Below are positions 1-10,364 of a stretch of DNA of 64,000 nucleotides, one piece after another; the first letter of the stretch is position 1, and the number at the start of each line of letters is the position of its first letter. This DNA is from Microvelia longipes. Lineage: Eukaryota > Arthropoda > Insecta > Hemiptera > Veliidae. Made by a program: the position numbers and the translations under genes. The stretch lies in NCBI GenBank assembly GCA_018340805.1, contig JACMZG010001913.1:34958423-35022422 (forward strand), read 5' to 3'. The notes under the pieces were generated by a model. It was not told the DNA's origin. It did not search any database and saw only the letters and a program-made list of their open reading frames with translations.

Positions 1-660
1 AGTTTAGATCAGATATAAATTTCTCAAGGGCAGGAAGGCCATGAGGCCATAGGAAAAATATGTCGTCGATAAAACGACGCCATAGAAGAGGTTGAAGGGA
101 TTGGGATTGAAGGAAGAGGGTCTCAATTCTACCCATGAAGAGGTTAGCGTATGAAGGGGCTGCCCTGGTCCCCATCGCTGTACCCTTTATTTGGAGATAG
201 TGTTTATCTTCAAACCTGAAATTGTTCAGTTCAAGAACAAATTTCGGTAAGTGAAGAAGGAAGGAGGTGGAAGGAATATGGGGCTTAGGACGCTGATCTA
301 AGTAGAATCTAATGGCTTCAAGACCTTCAGAATGGGGGATGTTTGTGTAAAGGGAAGTGACATCAACAGTAACGAGGTATGTATTATTGGATAACGGAGT
401 GGGGATATCACGGATAAGATCAAGGAAATGGTTGGTATCTTTGATATGGGAGGGTAAGGATTGGGAAATAGGTTGAAGAAAGGAATCAACGAAAGCTGAT
501 ATTCTTTCCGTGTGACAGCCATAGCCAGCAAGGATAGGTCTTCCAGGACAAGGAAGGGGGGATCAACTTTTTTATGGATTTTTGGAAGAAGGTAAAGATG
601 GGGTGTACGGGCTTTTCGGGGGTAAGGATATTGATTTCGGCATCAGAGAGACCTTCCAGA
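1..660 (-). mobile_element. Penelope-like element reverse transcriptase fragment, frameshifted, cut by window start
   Basis: Read on the minus strand, the segment gives the ordered landmarks of a Penelope-type reverse transcriptase. YLLPKIHK lies near 600-575 and PGRPILAGYG near 552-522. SLYTNIPH lies near 360-335, GTAMGT at about 185-168, and FIDDIFFLWP at about 80-48 (the catalytic box, with IDD in place of YxDD). YLLPKIHK and PGRPILAGYG are in different frames, so there is a frameshift in the C-rich stretch around 555-575. The copy is therefore dead or carries a sequencing indel. The thumb and any GIY-YIG endonuclease would lie left of base 1 and are not seen. Upstream the fragment stops at a long (AT)n tract. 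Family recognition is from motif order, not a database search. Confidence 0.85.
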
Positions 661-686
661 GGGCCTTGGGTAGCTAGGTAAGTAGA

Positions 687-689
687 GAT

Positions 690-778
<89 letters not shown>

Positions 779-803
779 TATATATATATTATATAATATA
801 TAT
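687..803. repeat. (AT)n tract
   Basis: Nearly uninterrupted alternating AT with a few TAAT breaks. It separates the Penelope fragment from the LINE remnant. Open frames of Ile/Tyr across it are artefacts of the dinucleotide. Confidence 0.97.
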
Positions 804-919
804 GATGCCCCCTCGCAAAAGGCAATCTTAGCTACGCCCATGTTCATGCCACATTGTTTTATAGATTAGTTGTAAAACATGTAGTTTGTTCCATTTGATC
901 ATTGTCGTTTATATTTATA

Positions 920-1365
920 ATTACAACTTTATCGTTAATTTTGTAATTAACCTCAGCAATCCATGCCTTAGGAACCTAGTTAGTGTTCCGACCGGTCACT
1001 GTAAATTAAATAAACAACTTTATACTTTAGGCATAATCTCAGAAGCTATCTGCCCCTTGTGTGGGCATTATGAGGAGACAGCCTTTCACCTGCTTGCAGA
1101 GTGAGGCTTATACTTCTCTTCGTACCCGCATATTTGGCGTTGGCCTCTTGTATGAAGAGGAGCTTTTTTGTCTCTGTTGGACAGGTACCCTTCAATACAC
1201 AACCTTTCCAAGGGATTCTTAGTAGAGGAGGCGTAGGCTAAGGAATCAGGGCTGACAAGAAGCGCCAAACTACGTGGCCTATTTGTCTCCCTAACCTAAT
1301 AAAACAACTACTGCTATAACCCCTGGGCTCCCGGACTGAAGAGGGAAAAACTGCCCTCGTTTTTT
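920..1365 (+). mobile_element. Non-LTR retrotransposon ORF2 C-terminus and 3' end (relic)
   Basis: Plus-strand translation from about 960 gives TGHCKLNKQLYTLGI, then CPLCGHYEETAFHLLAE. This is the zinc-knuckle-like tail found after the reverse transcriptase in Jockey/I-type LINEs. The frame is broken by a TGA at 1102-1104. The adjacent frame continues with SEAYTSLRTRIFG, so a single-base indel has occurred. The last part (about 1240-1300, GGGCTGACAAGAAGCGCC...) recurs at 26508-26572, which marks it as the 3' end of one LINE family. No RT core is left. The clade is inferred from the Cys/His spacing only. Confidence 0.75.
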
Positions 1366-2017
1366 TTAGTTCTTTGTTTTATAAAACATTATATAAGTTA
1401 TGTTTACCTTAAACTGCTCTGCGTTCTTGAGGAAGTTGAGTAGACTCCTGATAACTATGCTGGTGCTCTAGTCCACGACAAATGAGTATTTCCTGTAAAC
1501 ACCATCTGTTTTTATAGTAACCTAGCAAGATAATTTTTATTAGTTCACCTTATTATCACTAGATAACAATTTAAAGCATGCTTATGAAACATTTATTTGC
1601 TAGATGTCCTTGATCCGATGTAATGTATTAAAATAAAAATTCTCCCTTTACCCTTTAATAATTAATTCTTGTACGTGATCAATAATTATTTTTTTATTAA
1701 TTATAAGTGATAATTATTAATCATAATTACAAATGAGCTAAAGTACTTTTTATCCAAATTTACTTATCGTTGATTTTTTATGACTTAAATTTTATCATAA
1801 AAATTAAGCAACTGCGACCTATCCTTGACATTTATATAATTCAACAATTTTTAATTGAATTATGTAAGTTATATCTTTAATGACGTCATATTTTCATCAA
1901 ATAAGAGGGGTTTTCAGCATTAGATCAGTCATCACTGACAATGCTGATGAACAAACCTGTTATGAACATTCTCTAGTTTACTTGTTTTGTACCGAATACA
2001 GTAATTGACTGTGTTCA
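1366..2017. other. AT-rich intergenic DNA, no feature seen
   Basis: No coding signal or long repeat is visible. One TGACGTCA palindrome is present at about 1881-1888; the same 8-mer recurs elsewhere in the window. Confidence 0.6.
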
Positions 2018-2169
2018 TATTGTGGTCGCCAGGATGACGGATGTCAGTCAAAATAAAATGGATGACGGATGTCAGTCAAAATAAAATGGATGACGGATGT
2101 CAGTCAAAATAAAATAATATTAAAGTTTTTGATTTTGTCTGACATCCGTCATCCTGGCGGCCACAATAT
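2018..2169. repeat. Inverted-repeat element with a triplicated 28-bp arm
   Basis: The left arm (2018-2053, TATTGTGGTCGCCAGGATGA...) pairs with the right arm (2131-2169) almost perfectly over about 37 bp. Within the left arm a 28-bp unit starting GATGACGGATGTCAG is repeated three times exactly (2033-2060, 2061-2088, 2089-2116). The right arm has a single copy. This looks like a short MITE-like or hairpin element whose one arm expanded by slippage. Confidence 0.85.
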
Positions 2170-2461
2170 ATTGTACTTAAGAACTTTTTGAGAGTAAGCT
2201 ATCAGACATAGCCGAGTTCCGTCTTAGCCGCTATCCTTCTTAATCCCTAACCCTATGAACCATATTGCTAGGTATAAACATTTAGAGGATCCCTTCATAA
2301 TTTTATTTGGGATTCTGTCAACTTAAGGACAGTTATATTAGTATGGAGGACTCACTAATTTATATTTTTGTGTGTGTGTATAATTGTATGTACGATAATT
2401 TTTCGAAATGAAACTTGGTACAAAAATTTACCTTGTTAATGTCCCGAAACCTCACGAAAAT
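2170..2461. other. Spacer holding one copy of a short dispersed repeat
   Basis: About 2290-2325 (ATAATTTTATTTGGGATTCT then GTCAAC) is matched at about 3395-3440. No gene is seen. Confidence 0.5.
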
Positions 2462-2535
2462 TTCACGGCCACACGAAGGCGCGCGGGATCCGCGAAGCGA
2501 CCCCCAGCGCCAATGACGCCTAGCAGTCATGAGGC
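2462..2535. other. GC-rich patch in AT-rich DNA
   Basis: About 65% GC with GAAGGCGCGCGGGATCCGCG and GCGAAGCG motifs. The style resembles the hairpin cluster at 20.2 kb. The frame open across it (2408-2641) has no recognisable domain and I do not call it a gene. Confidence 0.4.
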
Positions 2536-2716
2536 CAAAGGGCTCTTGTTTTGTATCACCTTTTGCTCCAAGTGGCGATTTTACATAGGATTACAATACG
2601 GCAGAGTTTTACAGATGAGCGGGGTACTGAGTAAGTCTTGATGAAGATTCATCTACTCTCACTCATGTAAGTCTAAATAAAAGACAGACTTAACTTAATA
2701 GATAACTTAGTAAACA

Positions 2717-2764
2717 CCACTCAAGAAGTCCTGAGTGGACCAACTGAAATGAAATTTCAGTTGG
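2717..2764. repeat. Two adjacent perfect hairpins
   Basis: CCACTCA (2717-2723) pairs with TGAGTGG (2732-2738). CCAACTGAAAT (2740-2750) pairs with ATTTCAGTTGG (2754-2764) around a 3-nt loop. No gene end is known next to them. Confidence 0.8.
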
Positions 2765-2904
2765 TTTTAGTGTGGATTTCAATTTTAAATAATTGACTTC
2801 ATAGTTTCGTATTACTAGTGGGAATCAATACTTTTCCAGTATACCAAGGGTTCAAATGAAGAAAAGGAAAACAATAAAGTATATATTCTTTTACTTTAAA
2901 CTAG

Positions 2905-3025
2905 AAACAATACGTGACTACAAATAGAGCGTAACCTGAGATACGAACCCAATACCTCCGCGGTGACAAAGGTCAGTACAAATACTGACCTTTTAACGAC
3001 CTCGACCACGTATGCGGTTGTTAAT
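2905..3025 (-). mobile_element. tRNA-derived SINE, family A, minus copy
   Basis: On the minus strand the order is an A-box-like TGGTCGAGGTCGTTAAAAGG, a short self-complementary GGTCAGTA...TACTGACC, GAGGTATT, then a B-box-like GGTTCGTATCT followed by CAGGTTACGCTCT. The same order appears in the plus-strand copy at 9292. Internal pol III promoter boxes plus dispersion in both orientations support a SINE. It does not fold as a canonical tRNA gene. Confidence 0.7.
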
Positions 3026-3307
3026 AGAAATATATTACTTAAACAAAACTAGTCTCTACGAAATATGAAAATATCTTGTGTACATTATATTTTAATTACA
3101 TTTTGTTTGAAGCTCACAGAAACCTTTGAATCTCCAGTATTGTTTAAAGATTGTTTAGTCAAAGCGAATTCAAAATTAACTATTATGAAGTTTCATTTCA
3201 TTAACTCATAACTTTAACTTCTCTCGTTTCAGTTAAATAAATAAACGCCTTTTTGGATATATTTTCCCAAAAATTTATTTATATTATGACCTTTGCTTAG
3301 TAATCTT

Positions 3308-3322
3308 CACACACACACACAA

Positions 3323-3392
<70 letters not shown>

Positions 3393-3398
3393 ATATTA
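3308..3398. repeat. (CA)n followed by (AT)n
   Basis: A short CA run (3308-3320) passes into AT alternation with TTATA interruptions. Confidence 0.95.
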
Positions 3399-3908
3399 TA
3401 ATTTTATTTGGGATAGTGTAGTTCTGTCAACAAAAAGACGCCTTGATTTTTTTAATTGACTTCATGGCGGGAGTCAAACCTTGGACCATAACCAAAATCC
3501 GTTTCCAAGGTCACGAAAAAAATATGATATTTTACTACTTACTCGCTAAAAATAAAAACAGAACAATATTTAATAAATAAAATTTGTAAAACTAAGGCAA
3601 CCATGAAGTATATAATGTTAATATTGGAAGGTTATGTGTAATGAGTTCTAAGTTATTACGTCCAAGACGTAAAGCGTGCTTTCCGTACTGAGGTAGAGCG
3701 TAACGAGACCAAAGTAATATGACCTAAGGTTTTAGCCACTAAGACATTCCGAGAACGAGCGAAGCGAGTCTGAAATCGAAAGGAAAAACTCCTGCGTAGT
3801 CTGTATAAAATTTGTTTTATTTACGTTTATTACTAATAGAACTACTTTGGACATCAATGGACAAAAACCTCAATTATAATGATAAATAATTGTCATATAA
3901 ACAGTAGC
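3399..3908. other. Spacer with short dispersed repeats
   Basis: About 3395-3440 matches 2290-2325. About 3738-3762 (GAGAACGAGCGAAGCGAG), read on the minus strand, matches the CTCGCTT(T/C)GCTTGTTCTC motif near 28635 and, more loosely, near 44495. No gene is seen. Confidence 0.5.
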
Positions 3909-4286
3909 TGCTGGAGGATTTCATCGTATAATGATAAATAAAAAGAGTATCTCAACTTAATTACTTTATTAAAAAACAAAACCGGCTTTCAACCCCTAAA
4001 AGGTCATCATCAGTGCTTATGAGATGTTGGAAATGATAAAGAAGCCTATTTATTATGTCTTTTCATTGTAAAGACTGAAGATAGACTCAGTCCCAACAAT
4101 AAAAATATCTAATAAATAGGCTTCTATTTCCTTTCCTGTATCTCACAGACACTGATAATATGGACCTTTTTTGGGGTTGAAAGCCGACTTTGTTTTTTAA
4201 CGAAGTAATTAAATTAAGTAATTAATTTAATTAATTAAATTAAGAGACTCTTTTTATTTGTTATTATACGATGGAATCCTCCAGCA
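3909..4286. mobile_element. Foldback element, family 1, copy 1
   Basis: About 378 bp. The left arm begins TGCTGGAGGATTTCATCGTA and includes AACCGGCTTTCAACCCC and AAAGGTCATCATCAGTG. The right arm is its inverse, ending ATCCTCCAGCA at 4286. The arms are over 100 bp with mismatches and slippage in AATTA runs. No coding capacity. The inner arm sequence recurs at 7886-8060 and about 48605-48665, so this is a mobile family rather than a chance palindrome. Confidence 0.85.
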
Positions 4287-4813
4287 CTACCGTTTTTAAT
4301 TACAATTATAAAGTTAGATAGTAATAACTTAAGAATTATTAAGTAACTTAGCGCTGATGAATTAGCTCAGCATAGCTAAAGAAATCGAAAAATATACAAA
4401 ATAAAATTGAAAAAAATATTTATCATTGTATGTATTATTTCAACGAAGGATTAAATAATAAAATATTGTTTATATATGCCTATGTTATGAATGTGTAATA
4501 TGTCAGATATAATATTAGTAAGCTCATTTTTTTATAATAATAATTTTAAGTCAAATGTCATTTATTTTTATAAAATGTAATATTGTAAATACTAAGTAAT
4601 TTATTTGTTTTATTTAATGTCATTTACAGTTATTAACTGTTATGTTGTTTTTTTAATAGTTTAGTAAATATTTGCTGTTTAGCTTTGTTGTGTTGAACAA
4701 TTAATTTACGAAACTCGGGTAGTGCCAAATATTATATGTTTAGCTTTTGTTGATAATATACATAGGTATAAGTTGTCTTAAAAGCTGAGCCGGCTTTTTG
4801 TATAAAGCTCCAC
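4287..4813. other. AT-rich spacer, nothing recognised
   Basis: Simple AT-rich sequence with TTATT/TAATA runs. No repeat arms, coding bias or RNA fold were seen. Confidence 0.6.
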
Positions 4814-4960
4814 ATGGGACATACAATTGTATTCATTGATTTTGAAAATTGGTGGAATATATTGAAGCCGGTTAAGAGAGCTTCTTATTTAGCGGATTTA
4901 AAGGACGCCGAAAACTGGCTCAATGATAAAAGCGATATCGTAAACTCTCTTAATATCTAA
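4814..4960 (+). pseudogene. Short coding-like segment, unrecognised
   Basis: An ATG at 4814 opens 48 codons to a TAA ending at 4960, beginning MGHTIVFIDFENWWNILKP and ending KSDIVNSLNI. The same frame is open upstream to about 4771. The amino-acid mix is unusually protein-like for this AT-rich setting: mixed charges, three Trp, no Ile/Lys/Asn bias. I do not recognise a family. It could be a relic of a mobile-element ORF or a small exon. Nothing nearby gives splice or promoter support. Confidence 0.3.
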
Positions 4961-5239
4961 GCCTCGCTGCATAGATTATTTAAGTCTTTGCTAGTCTAGT
5001 GAACCTCCCTCAGTCTCTTATGTCTTCAGTTGTCTGGCAGAGACCCGTACTTAACTCTTCAGTACTTTTTTTTAATTAATCTCTTGTAAAGATATGAGTT
5101 TAGTTTTATGAGTTTAATCCGACTATTGCACTATCAGGTACAATGGACCCACATACAAGGTCTAAGTACCTAGGAAATTATTTCCTCCGGAATTAAAAAA
5201 AAAAGGCGCAAATCAAAGAATATGTAATATGCACACAAT

Positions 5240-5450
5240 CACTGTGAGAGGCATCTTCACGAATGAAGGACATCATGGATAGAAACACAATGCTCTACAA
5301 AGCTGAACAATTCTGAGTTAAGCTTTGTAAAGCATTCCATGATGTCCTACATCTCTGAAGATGCCTCCCACAGTGGAAGCGAAACGTCGAATTTTCAATT
5401 TACATTGACGCGGTCACCACCGGAAGACCTAAATCTTCATAAATGAACCA
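5240..5450 (+). mobile_element. Foldback with CTGAAGA...GAAACGTC tail (possible Penelope-type LTR piece)
   Basis: 5240-5279 (CACTGTGAGAGGCATCTTCA...) is inverted at 5336-5375, and an inner pair TGCTCTACAAAGCT / AGCTTTGTAAAGCA continues the stem to a loop of about 16 nt. Past the right arm the sequence runs CTGAAGATGCCTCCCACAGT, GGAAGCGAAACGTCG, then GACGCGGTCACCACCGGAAG. The last block recurs inverted at about 55045-55070. The CTGAnGA...GAAAC pattern recalls the hammerhead-ribozyme core found in Penelope-like LTRs. Here the base after the CGTC/GACG stem is C rather than the U needed at the cleavage site, and no stem I is visible. Confidence 0.55.
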
Positions 5451-5638
5451 TTTATTGTGAAATCTGTACAAAGATTTACAATTTATTTTTAGTAAGTTAC
5501 AAAACCACAAATCGGGGTTACCCGTGGCAGCTTTCTAACTTTACAAAAGATTTAGAAGTTGCTACTTATCATTGTTTTATGTTAAAATTTTAACAATTTA
5601 CAAACCTTAACGTACAAAATGTATATACACTACACAAG
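5451..5638. other. Spacer, nothing recognised
   Basis: Short AT-rich spacer between the foldback and a microsatellite. Confidence 0.5.
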
Positions 5639-5656
5639 TGTGTGTGTGTGTGTGTG

Positions 5657-5734
<78 letters not shown>

Positions 5735-5786
5735 ATATACATACACACACACACACACATATATATATAAATATATATATATATAC
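5639..5786. repeat. Compound microsatellite (TG)n-(AT)n-(CA)n-(AT)n
   Basis: GT alternation 5639-5657, AT 5661-5740, CA 5742-5759, AT to 5786. The TG and CA ends are reverse complements, so the whole tract can fold back on itself. Confidence 0.95.
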
Positions 5787-6475
5787 ACTCTGTTAGTTGT
5801 AGTGCTGCTAGAGGGAGGGAGGTTTTAAAATGGGGTCCTTGCCACCCTTTCCAACCCTGAGAGCCTACTATCCCAGACAGCATGAATAAGAGTAAGTGGA
5901 GTAAAAGGGAAAATATTGAATCAAAGTTTTTTTTACGAGCGAGACTAGAGGTCACCCTAGCCATTAAAAAAACAATAAACTATTCTGAAGTCGAGCATAG
6001 CGACCCATGCAATAATATCTTGAACTTAAAATAAACAGCAAACATGATATTCTAAACGTGAATTATGAGAAAACGTTTGAGGTACCCCGTACCCGTTAAA
6101 TACCGTACATCAAAGACTATGTTTCCGGTTAGATGATTTTGCTGATAAATAATGAGATAATTAATAAAATGATAGTTTAATTGCATGAAAAGTAATTGGA
6201 TTTATTTAATAATAAAAAATAAGTGGCGACTCATGTTCAAGCGTTAATTTTTGTTTATTAATTGGTATAAACTGTTTATAGAAATATTTTTTTAATAATT
6301 GGCTGTTATAATTTGTTTCTATTAAATTTTATTAATTACTGTTATTATTTTTATGTAATAATTTGTTTCTATTAAATGTTATTAATAATTGTTATGTATA
6401 TGATGTACTTATGTTTCTGTTATATAATATTTTTTTATTTACTCTTTTTGTTATGCAGTAGAGGGAAATGTAACC
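5787..6475. other. AT-rich spacer, no feature seen
   Basis: About 6300-6375 contains a loose direct repeat of TAATTTGTTTCTATTAAAT. Nothing else is visible. Confidence 0.5.
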
Positions 6476-6479
6476 GACA

Positions 6480-6668
6480 ACGTTTTAAAAATAAATAAAT
6501 AAATATAAAGTGTATAGAATTAATATGTGTATAAAAAATAAAATTTCAAATAATTAAAACATTTTTTAACGACACGTGGAAGATTAACATAATAAAAAAA
6601 TTTTAATTATAAAGACTATGGTCATTAAAAAACATATTGTTATTTTAATATCATTAAAATAACAAACT
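6480..6668. repeat. Dispersed repeat R1, copy A
   Basis: ACGTTTTAAAAATAAATA..., (A/T)TGTGxATA, and a ...CGTGGAAGATTAA segment align along their length with 10365-10530. Both copies run into an (AT)n tract, which suggests a mobile element with a TA-rich 3' end. Confidence 0.65.
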
Positions 6669-6689
6669 ATATATATATAATATATAATA

Positions 6690-6776
<87 letters not shown>
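6669..6776. repeat. (AT)n tract
   Basis: AT alternation with TTATAT interruptions directly after repeat R1 copy A. Confidence 0.95.
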
Positions 6777-6777
<1 letters not shown>

Positions 6778-7384
6778 TGCGTGCATGCATATATGTAATG
6801 AGCACGACTCCTGCCATGTCACCGAACCCAGAGCATCGGTTTTAAAATAATAATTTGCTAAAAAATGTGATTACGTATAATTGATTCACGAAAAAAAAAC
6901 AAATTAATCTATAAGTGTGAATTAATAATATATTTGTACGTTGAAATTTATGAATATAAAAATACGCTTATGAGTCTATTTTTTTTTAATCAGATAATGG
7001 ATAAATATTAAGCATACATAAATGTTACTAATTTTAAAAATGTCTTTACATTGACGTCTGTAAATTGAACTTGTAGGGTCAAAATACGAAACATATAAGT
7101 GTTTTTATAATAAGATTTATACACATGATGTTTAAATAATAGTTTATGTTGTCGATTCTTGTAATGGCCTATTACTGCTTAAGCGATTGAGCCCACTTAA
7201 GCTTTAATAGCTCCTGTTGTTGATGAACTATTATAAGTTACTGTAATAAATAACTGAAATAATCTATGTAATAATATTATTATTGATGTGTAAAAAATAT
7301 AAATAAATGGATACTTTTTAAAAAATGAATGCATGAATATGTTGAAATATTTTTTTCTCCACTTCTACCATAGATAGGACAAGT
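6777..7384. other. AT-rich spacer, no feature seen
   Basis: No gene, RNA or repeat structure recognised. Confidence 0.55.
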
Positions 7385-7766
7385 ATGAGGTTCACCCTAA
7401 TAATTCTGCAAATATGAAGTTTACCTAATAATGCTGCAAATATGGAGTTTACCCTAATAATTCTGCAAATATGAAGTTTACCCTAATAATGCTGCAAATA
7501 TGGAGTTTACCCTAATAATGCTGAAAATATGAAGTTTACTCAAATAATTCTGCAAATATGGAGTTTACCCTAATAATTCTGCAAATATGAAGTTTACCCT
7601 AATAATGCTGCAAATATGGAGTTTACCCTAATAATGCTGAAAATATGAAGTTTACTCAAATAATTCTGCAAATATGGAGTTTACCCTAATAATGCTGAAA
7701 ATATGAAGTTTACTCAAATAATTCTGCAAATATGGAGTTTACCCAAATAATTCTGCAAATATGGAG

Positions 7767-7767
<1 letters not shown>
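7385..7767. repeat. Minisatellite, 29-bp unit, about 13 copies
   Basis: The unit is TTTACCCTAATAATGCTGCA plus AATATGGAG. Copies alternate GCTGC, TTCTGC and GCTGA variants in a patterned order, so expansion was partly by multi-unit blocks. The array ends directly in an (AT)n tract. Confidence 0.95.
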
Positions 7768-7813
<46 letters not shown>

Positions 7814-7852
7814 ATATATAATATATATTATATATATATATATATACATACA
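7768..7852. repeat. (AT)n tract
   Basis: AT alternation between the 29-bp minisatellite and foldback copy 2. Confidence 0.95.
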
Positions 7853-7885
7853 TAGTTGATTTCAAATCTCATGGCATTTTATATA

Positions 7886-8060
7886 ATATAAAGCATAACC
7901 GGCTTTAAACTAACTAAAAGTCGTTATCAGTGCCTAAGAAACAAATAAATAAAAATAGAATTACAAAAAGAAAATCGCAATGTTTTTATTATTTTATTTA
8001 TTTGATTTTCAAGCACTGACGATGACCTTTAGTTGGTTAAAAGCCGGTTATGCTTTATTT
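7886..8060. mobile_element. Foldback element, family 1, copy 2
   Basis: ATAAAGCATAACCGGCTTTA at the left is inverted at the right end (AAGCCGGTTATGCTTTAT). The inner arm AAAGTCGTTATCAGTGC matches GCACTGACGATGACCTTTAG. It shares the GGCTTT...ATCAGTGC arm core with 3909-4286, but the outer arm differs. Confidence 0.85.
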
Positions 8061-8893
8061 TAAATAAATAATAACATCAGCGGAGATACTTGATATATTA
8101 TTCTGATCATGATGAACTCCTTTATCGCTCATAGTTTGAATCCTAATAAGGTTATATTTTTTTAATCCTTTAATTGCTATTAGTTCATGAAATGATATAA
8201 TTTATAGTCTTTATCTATCATTATCTTGAGTTGCACTCATTAAACTGCAATTTAGTTGTAGATACATAACAGTTAGCTATACCCTTTCTCAATACGCCAA
8301 AGTATGACCGGCTTAGTATACCACGAATACATCAAGGGGTAAATATGCAGGGAAACCTGTTGTCAGTTGAGTAGGACAAAATCCTTCGTGATCTTCACGT
8401 AATGCAAAGAATAACTAAGAGCAATAGCGAAGCTTCATACATAAGCAAAGATTTATTCTAGCGAAACCTAAAAATATATTACTGGTTAATATATATGTTT
8501 CTGTCATTATGCACCATGCTCGGCCTTTTTGAACAATATCTAATGTAATATTAATAATAATTTTTAACAAGGTTGAAAAAAACAAATTTATTTATTTCAA
8601 AATAGAAAATAAATTAATTCAATGTCACAACATAAATAAACTAAAACTAGGAATAATTAAAAAAAATATATGTAAGTATTTTTCTATATAAACCTAAAAT
8701 GTTTAGTATTTATTTATACCTCAAAGTGAGTTAAAATTCATTAAAGCTATATCAACTTAATCTAAGTTAACCAAATTTCCATGGGAAAAATATAATAAAA
8801 TTATTACTAAGCAAAAATAATTTAATTTATGATTTAAAAAATAATAAAACTATAAATTAATTTAATTGATTGTAAAATATATTATTATATATA

Positions 8894-8936
<43 letters not shown>

Positions 8937-9291
8937 ATATATATATATATATATCATATAGCCTGATGACTAAGATACGGTTAAGTCATTATATACAAAT
9001 ATTCTTCTCAGGAAGCTATAAATACAATTTAATATAAGATGAATTAATAAAAAAAAAAATAATAAAAATTAGTAATAAATAAAATAAGAAACTAATAAAA
9101 AAGTACAGAGATTTATCAATTTTTTACAATACATATTTTTTCAGCTAATTTTAAAATGTTACGACTAAACTGATATATAAAGTTTTTAAGTTGCTACTTT
9201 TAAATCAAAAGAGTCAGGTAATGTTATAGGTCGAAGAACGGAGGAGGAAACTGAAGAGAAAAATGTGTTTTCTCACATAAAGCGAATTTGA
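8061..9291. other. AT-rich intergenic DNA with an (AT)n tract at 8878-8956
   Basis: Apart from the AT tract no gene or structured element is seen. Confidence 0.55.
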
Positions 9292-9530
9292 TCTGTCTTC
9301 GTGGTCGAGGTTGTTAAGGCGTCAGTTATTATAATGACCTTTGACACCATAGAGGTTTGGGGTTCGCAACCCAGGTTACGCTCTCCGTTTATATGAGATT
9401 GTTGTTCAAATAAATTATTGCCAACTATAGATTACACTATGAGTGTAACGGTTACCTCTATCACCTGAGGTGATTCCCACAGGGGTTATCCTTGGTGAGC
9501 CACAAAACTCTAAACGGGTATTATTATTAT
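9292..9530 (+). mobile_element. tRNA-derived SINE, family A, plus copy
   Basis: The A-box-like GTGGTCGAGGTTGTTAAGGC (9301-9320) is followed by GTCAGTTATTATAATGACC, AGAGGTTTGG and a B box GGTTCGCAACC (9361-9371). Next come CAGGTTACGCTCTCC, a body with CACCTGAGGTGATTCCCACA, and a 3' (ATT)n tail at about 9520. Spacing between the boxes is close to that of a tRNA promoter. The 3' body resembles the tail of the SINE at 39196 (CACCCGAGGTAGTTCCCGCA), so the two families share a 3' end. Confidence 0.75.
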
Positions 9531-10360
9531 TAATATTGAAGCGATTCTGAAAAAAAAGTAAGTAAATCAGCACCTATCCATTACGAGTAAGTAATTACAG
9601 TAAATGAGTCGGCTAGTAAGTTATTTGGCAATTAAGTAGTAACTAAGATCTTAATGTAGTCACTAAAGTTACAGTGAGTAAGTTCTTAGATAGTGAAAAA
9701 TAAGTAAATTATTTTGTTAATAAGTAATTACTGTAAGTGAATACAGTAAGTAAGTAATCACAATAAGTTAGTAATTGCGGAAAGTAAGTAAAATATTGCA
9801 AATTTATATAATACCTGGATTTTTTTTTTAAGTCATCGTAATTTACTGGGCTCATCGTACATCTAAATTTGACTTTAGAAGTAAGAGCCAATGTAATCAG
9901 TTAATTAGAGTATGTAGGTTATCATTGAAGATAAGTTTTTTAATAAAGTGAGGTGTACATAGTCACTTGGAGGTGAGTAGAGCGAGAAAGGGTGTAAAAA
10001 TCAAGTAAGTCAACTAACTTAATAGATTAGTTAGTAAATAAGTAGATAGAAATTAATAAATGTCATTAAAGTAAGATAAATCAAAGTTTTAATACGTAAA
10101 ACGATAAAATCGTAACCAATACCTATAATAAAATTACGCTACAATTTCATTTAATGTACATATACATAGTACATGCTTTTTAATTTCAGCGCAAATCGAT
10201 AACTGCTTAAGGTTACGTGAAATTTACAATGGAGGGTTAATGACGTCACAGATATTTTATATACACTAGGGTTCGGTACATTGACAAGGTCGATTTTCGT
10301 ACAAAGTTTGCTTTACAGAGTCGTCCCGGAAACACATCTCGTACAAATATACATACATAA
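9531..10360. other. AT-rich DNA with degenerate AGTAAGTAA runs
   Basis: From 9590 to 9960 there are scattered AGTAAGT and TTAGTAAGT words but no regular period. TGACGTCA occurs at about 10243. No gene seen. Confidence 0.5.
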
Positions 10361-10364
10361 AAAC

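Noticed and set aside
5619..5828. Ile/Tyr-rich frames over AT tracts (also near 486-825, 6584-6817, 26540-26782, 56863-57072)
   Set aside because: Alternating AT has no stop in these frames, so openness is not evidence of coding.
9292..9390. Possible functional tRNA gene
   Set aside because: A and B boxes are present, but the acceptor arm does not pair and a second diverged copy has the same defects. It is a SINE head. The same holds for 39196-39290.
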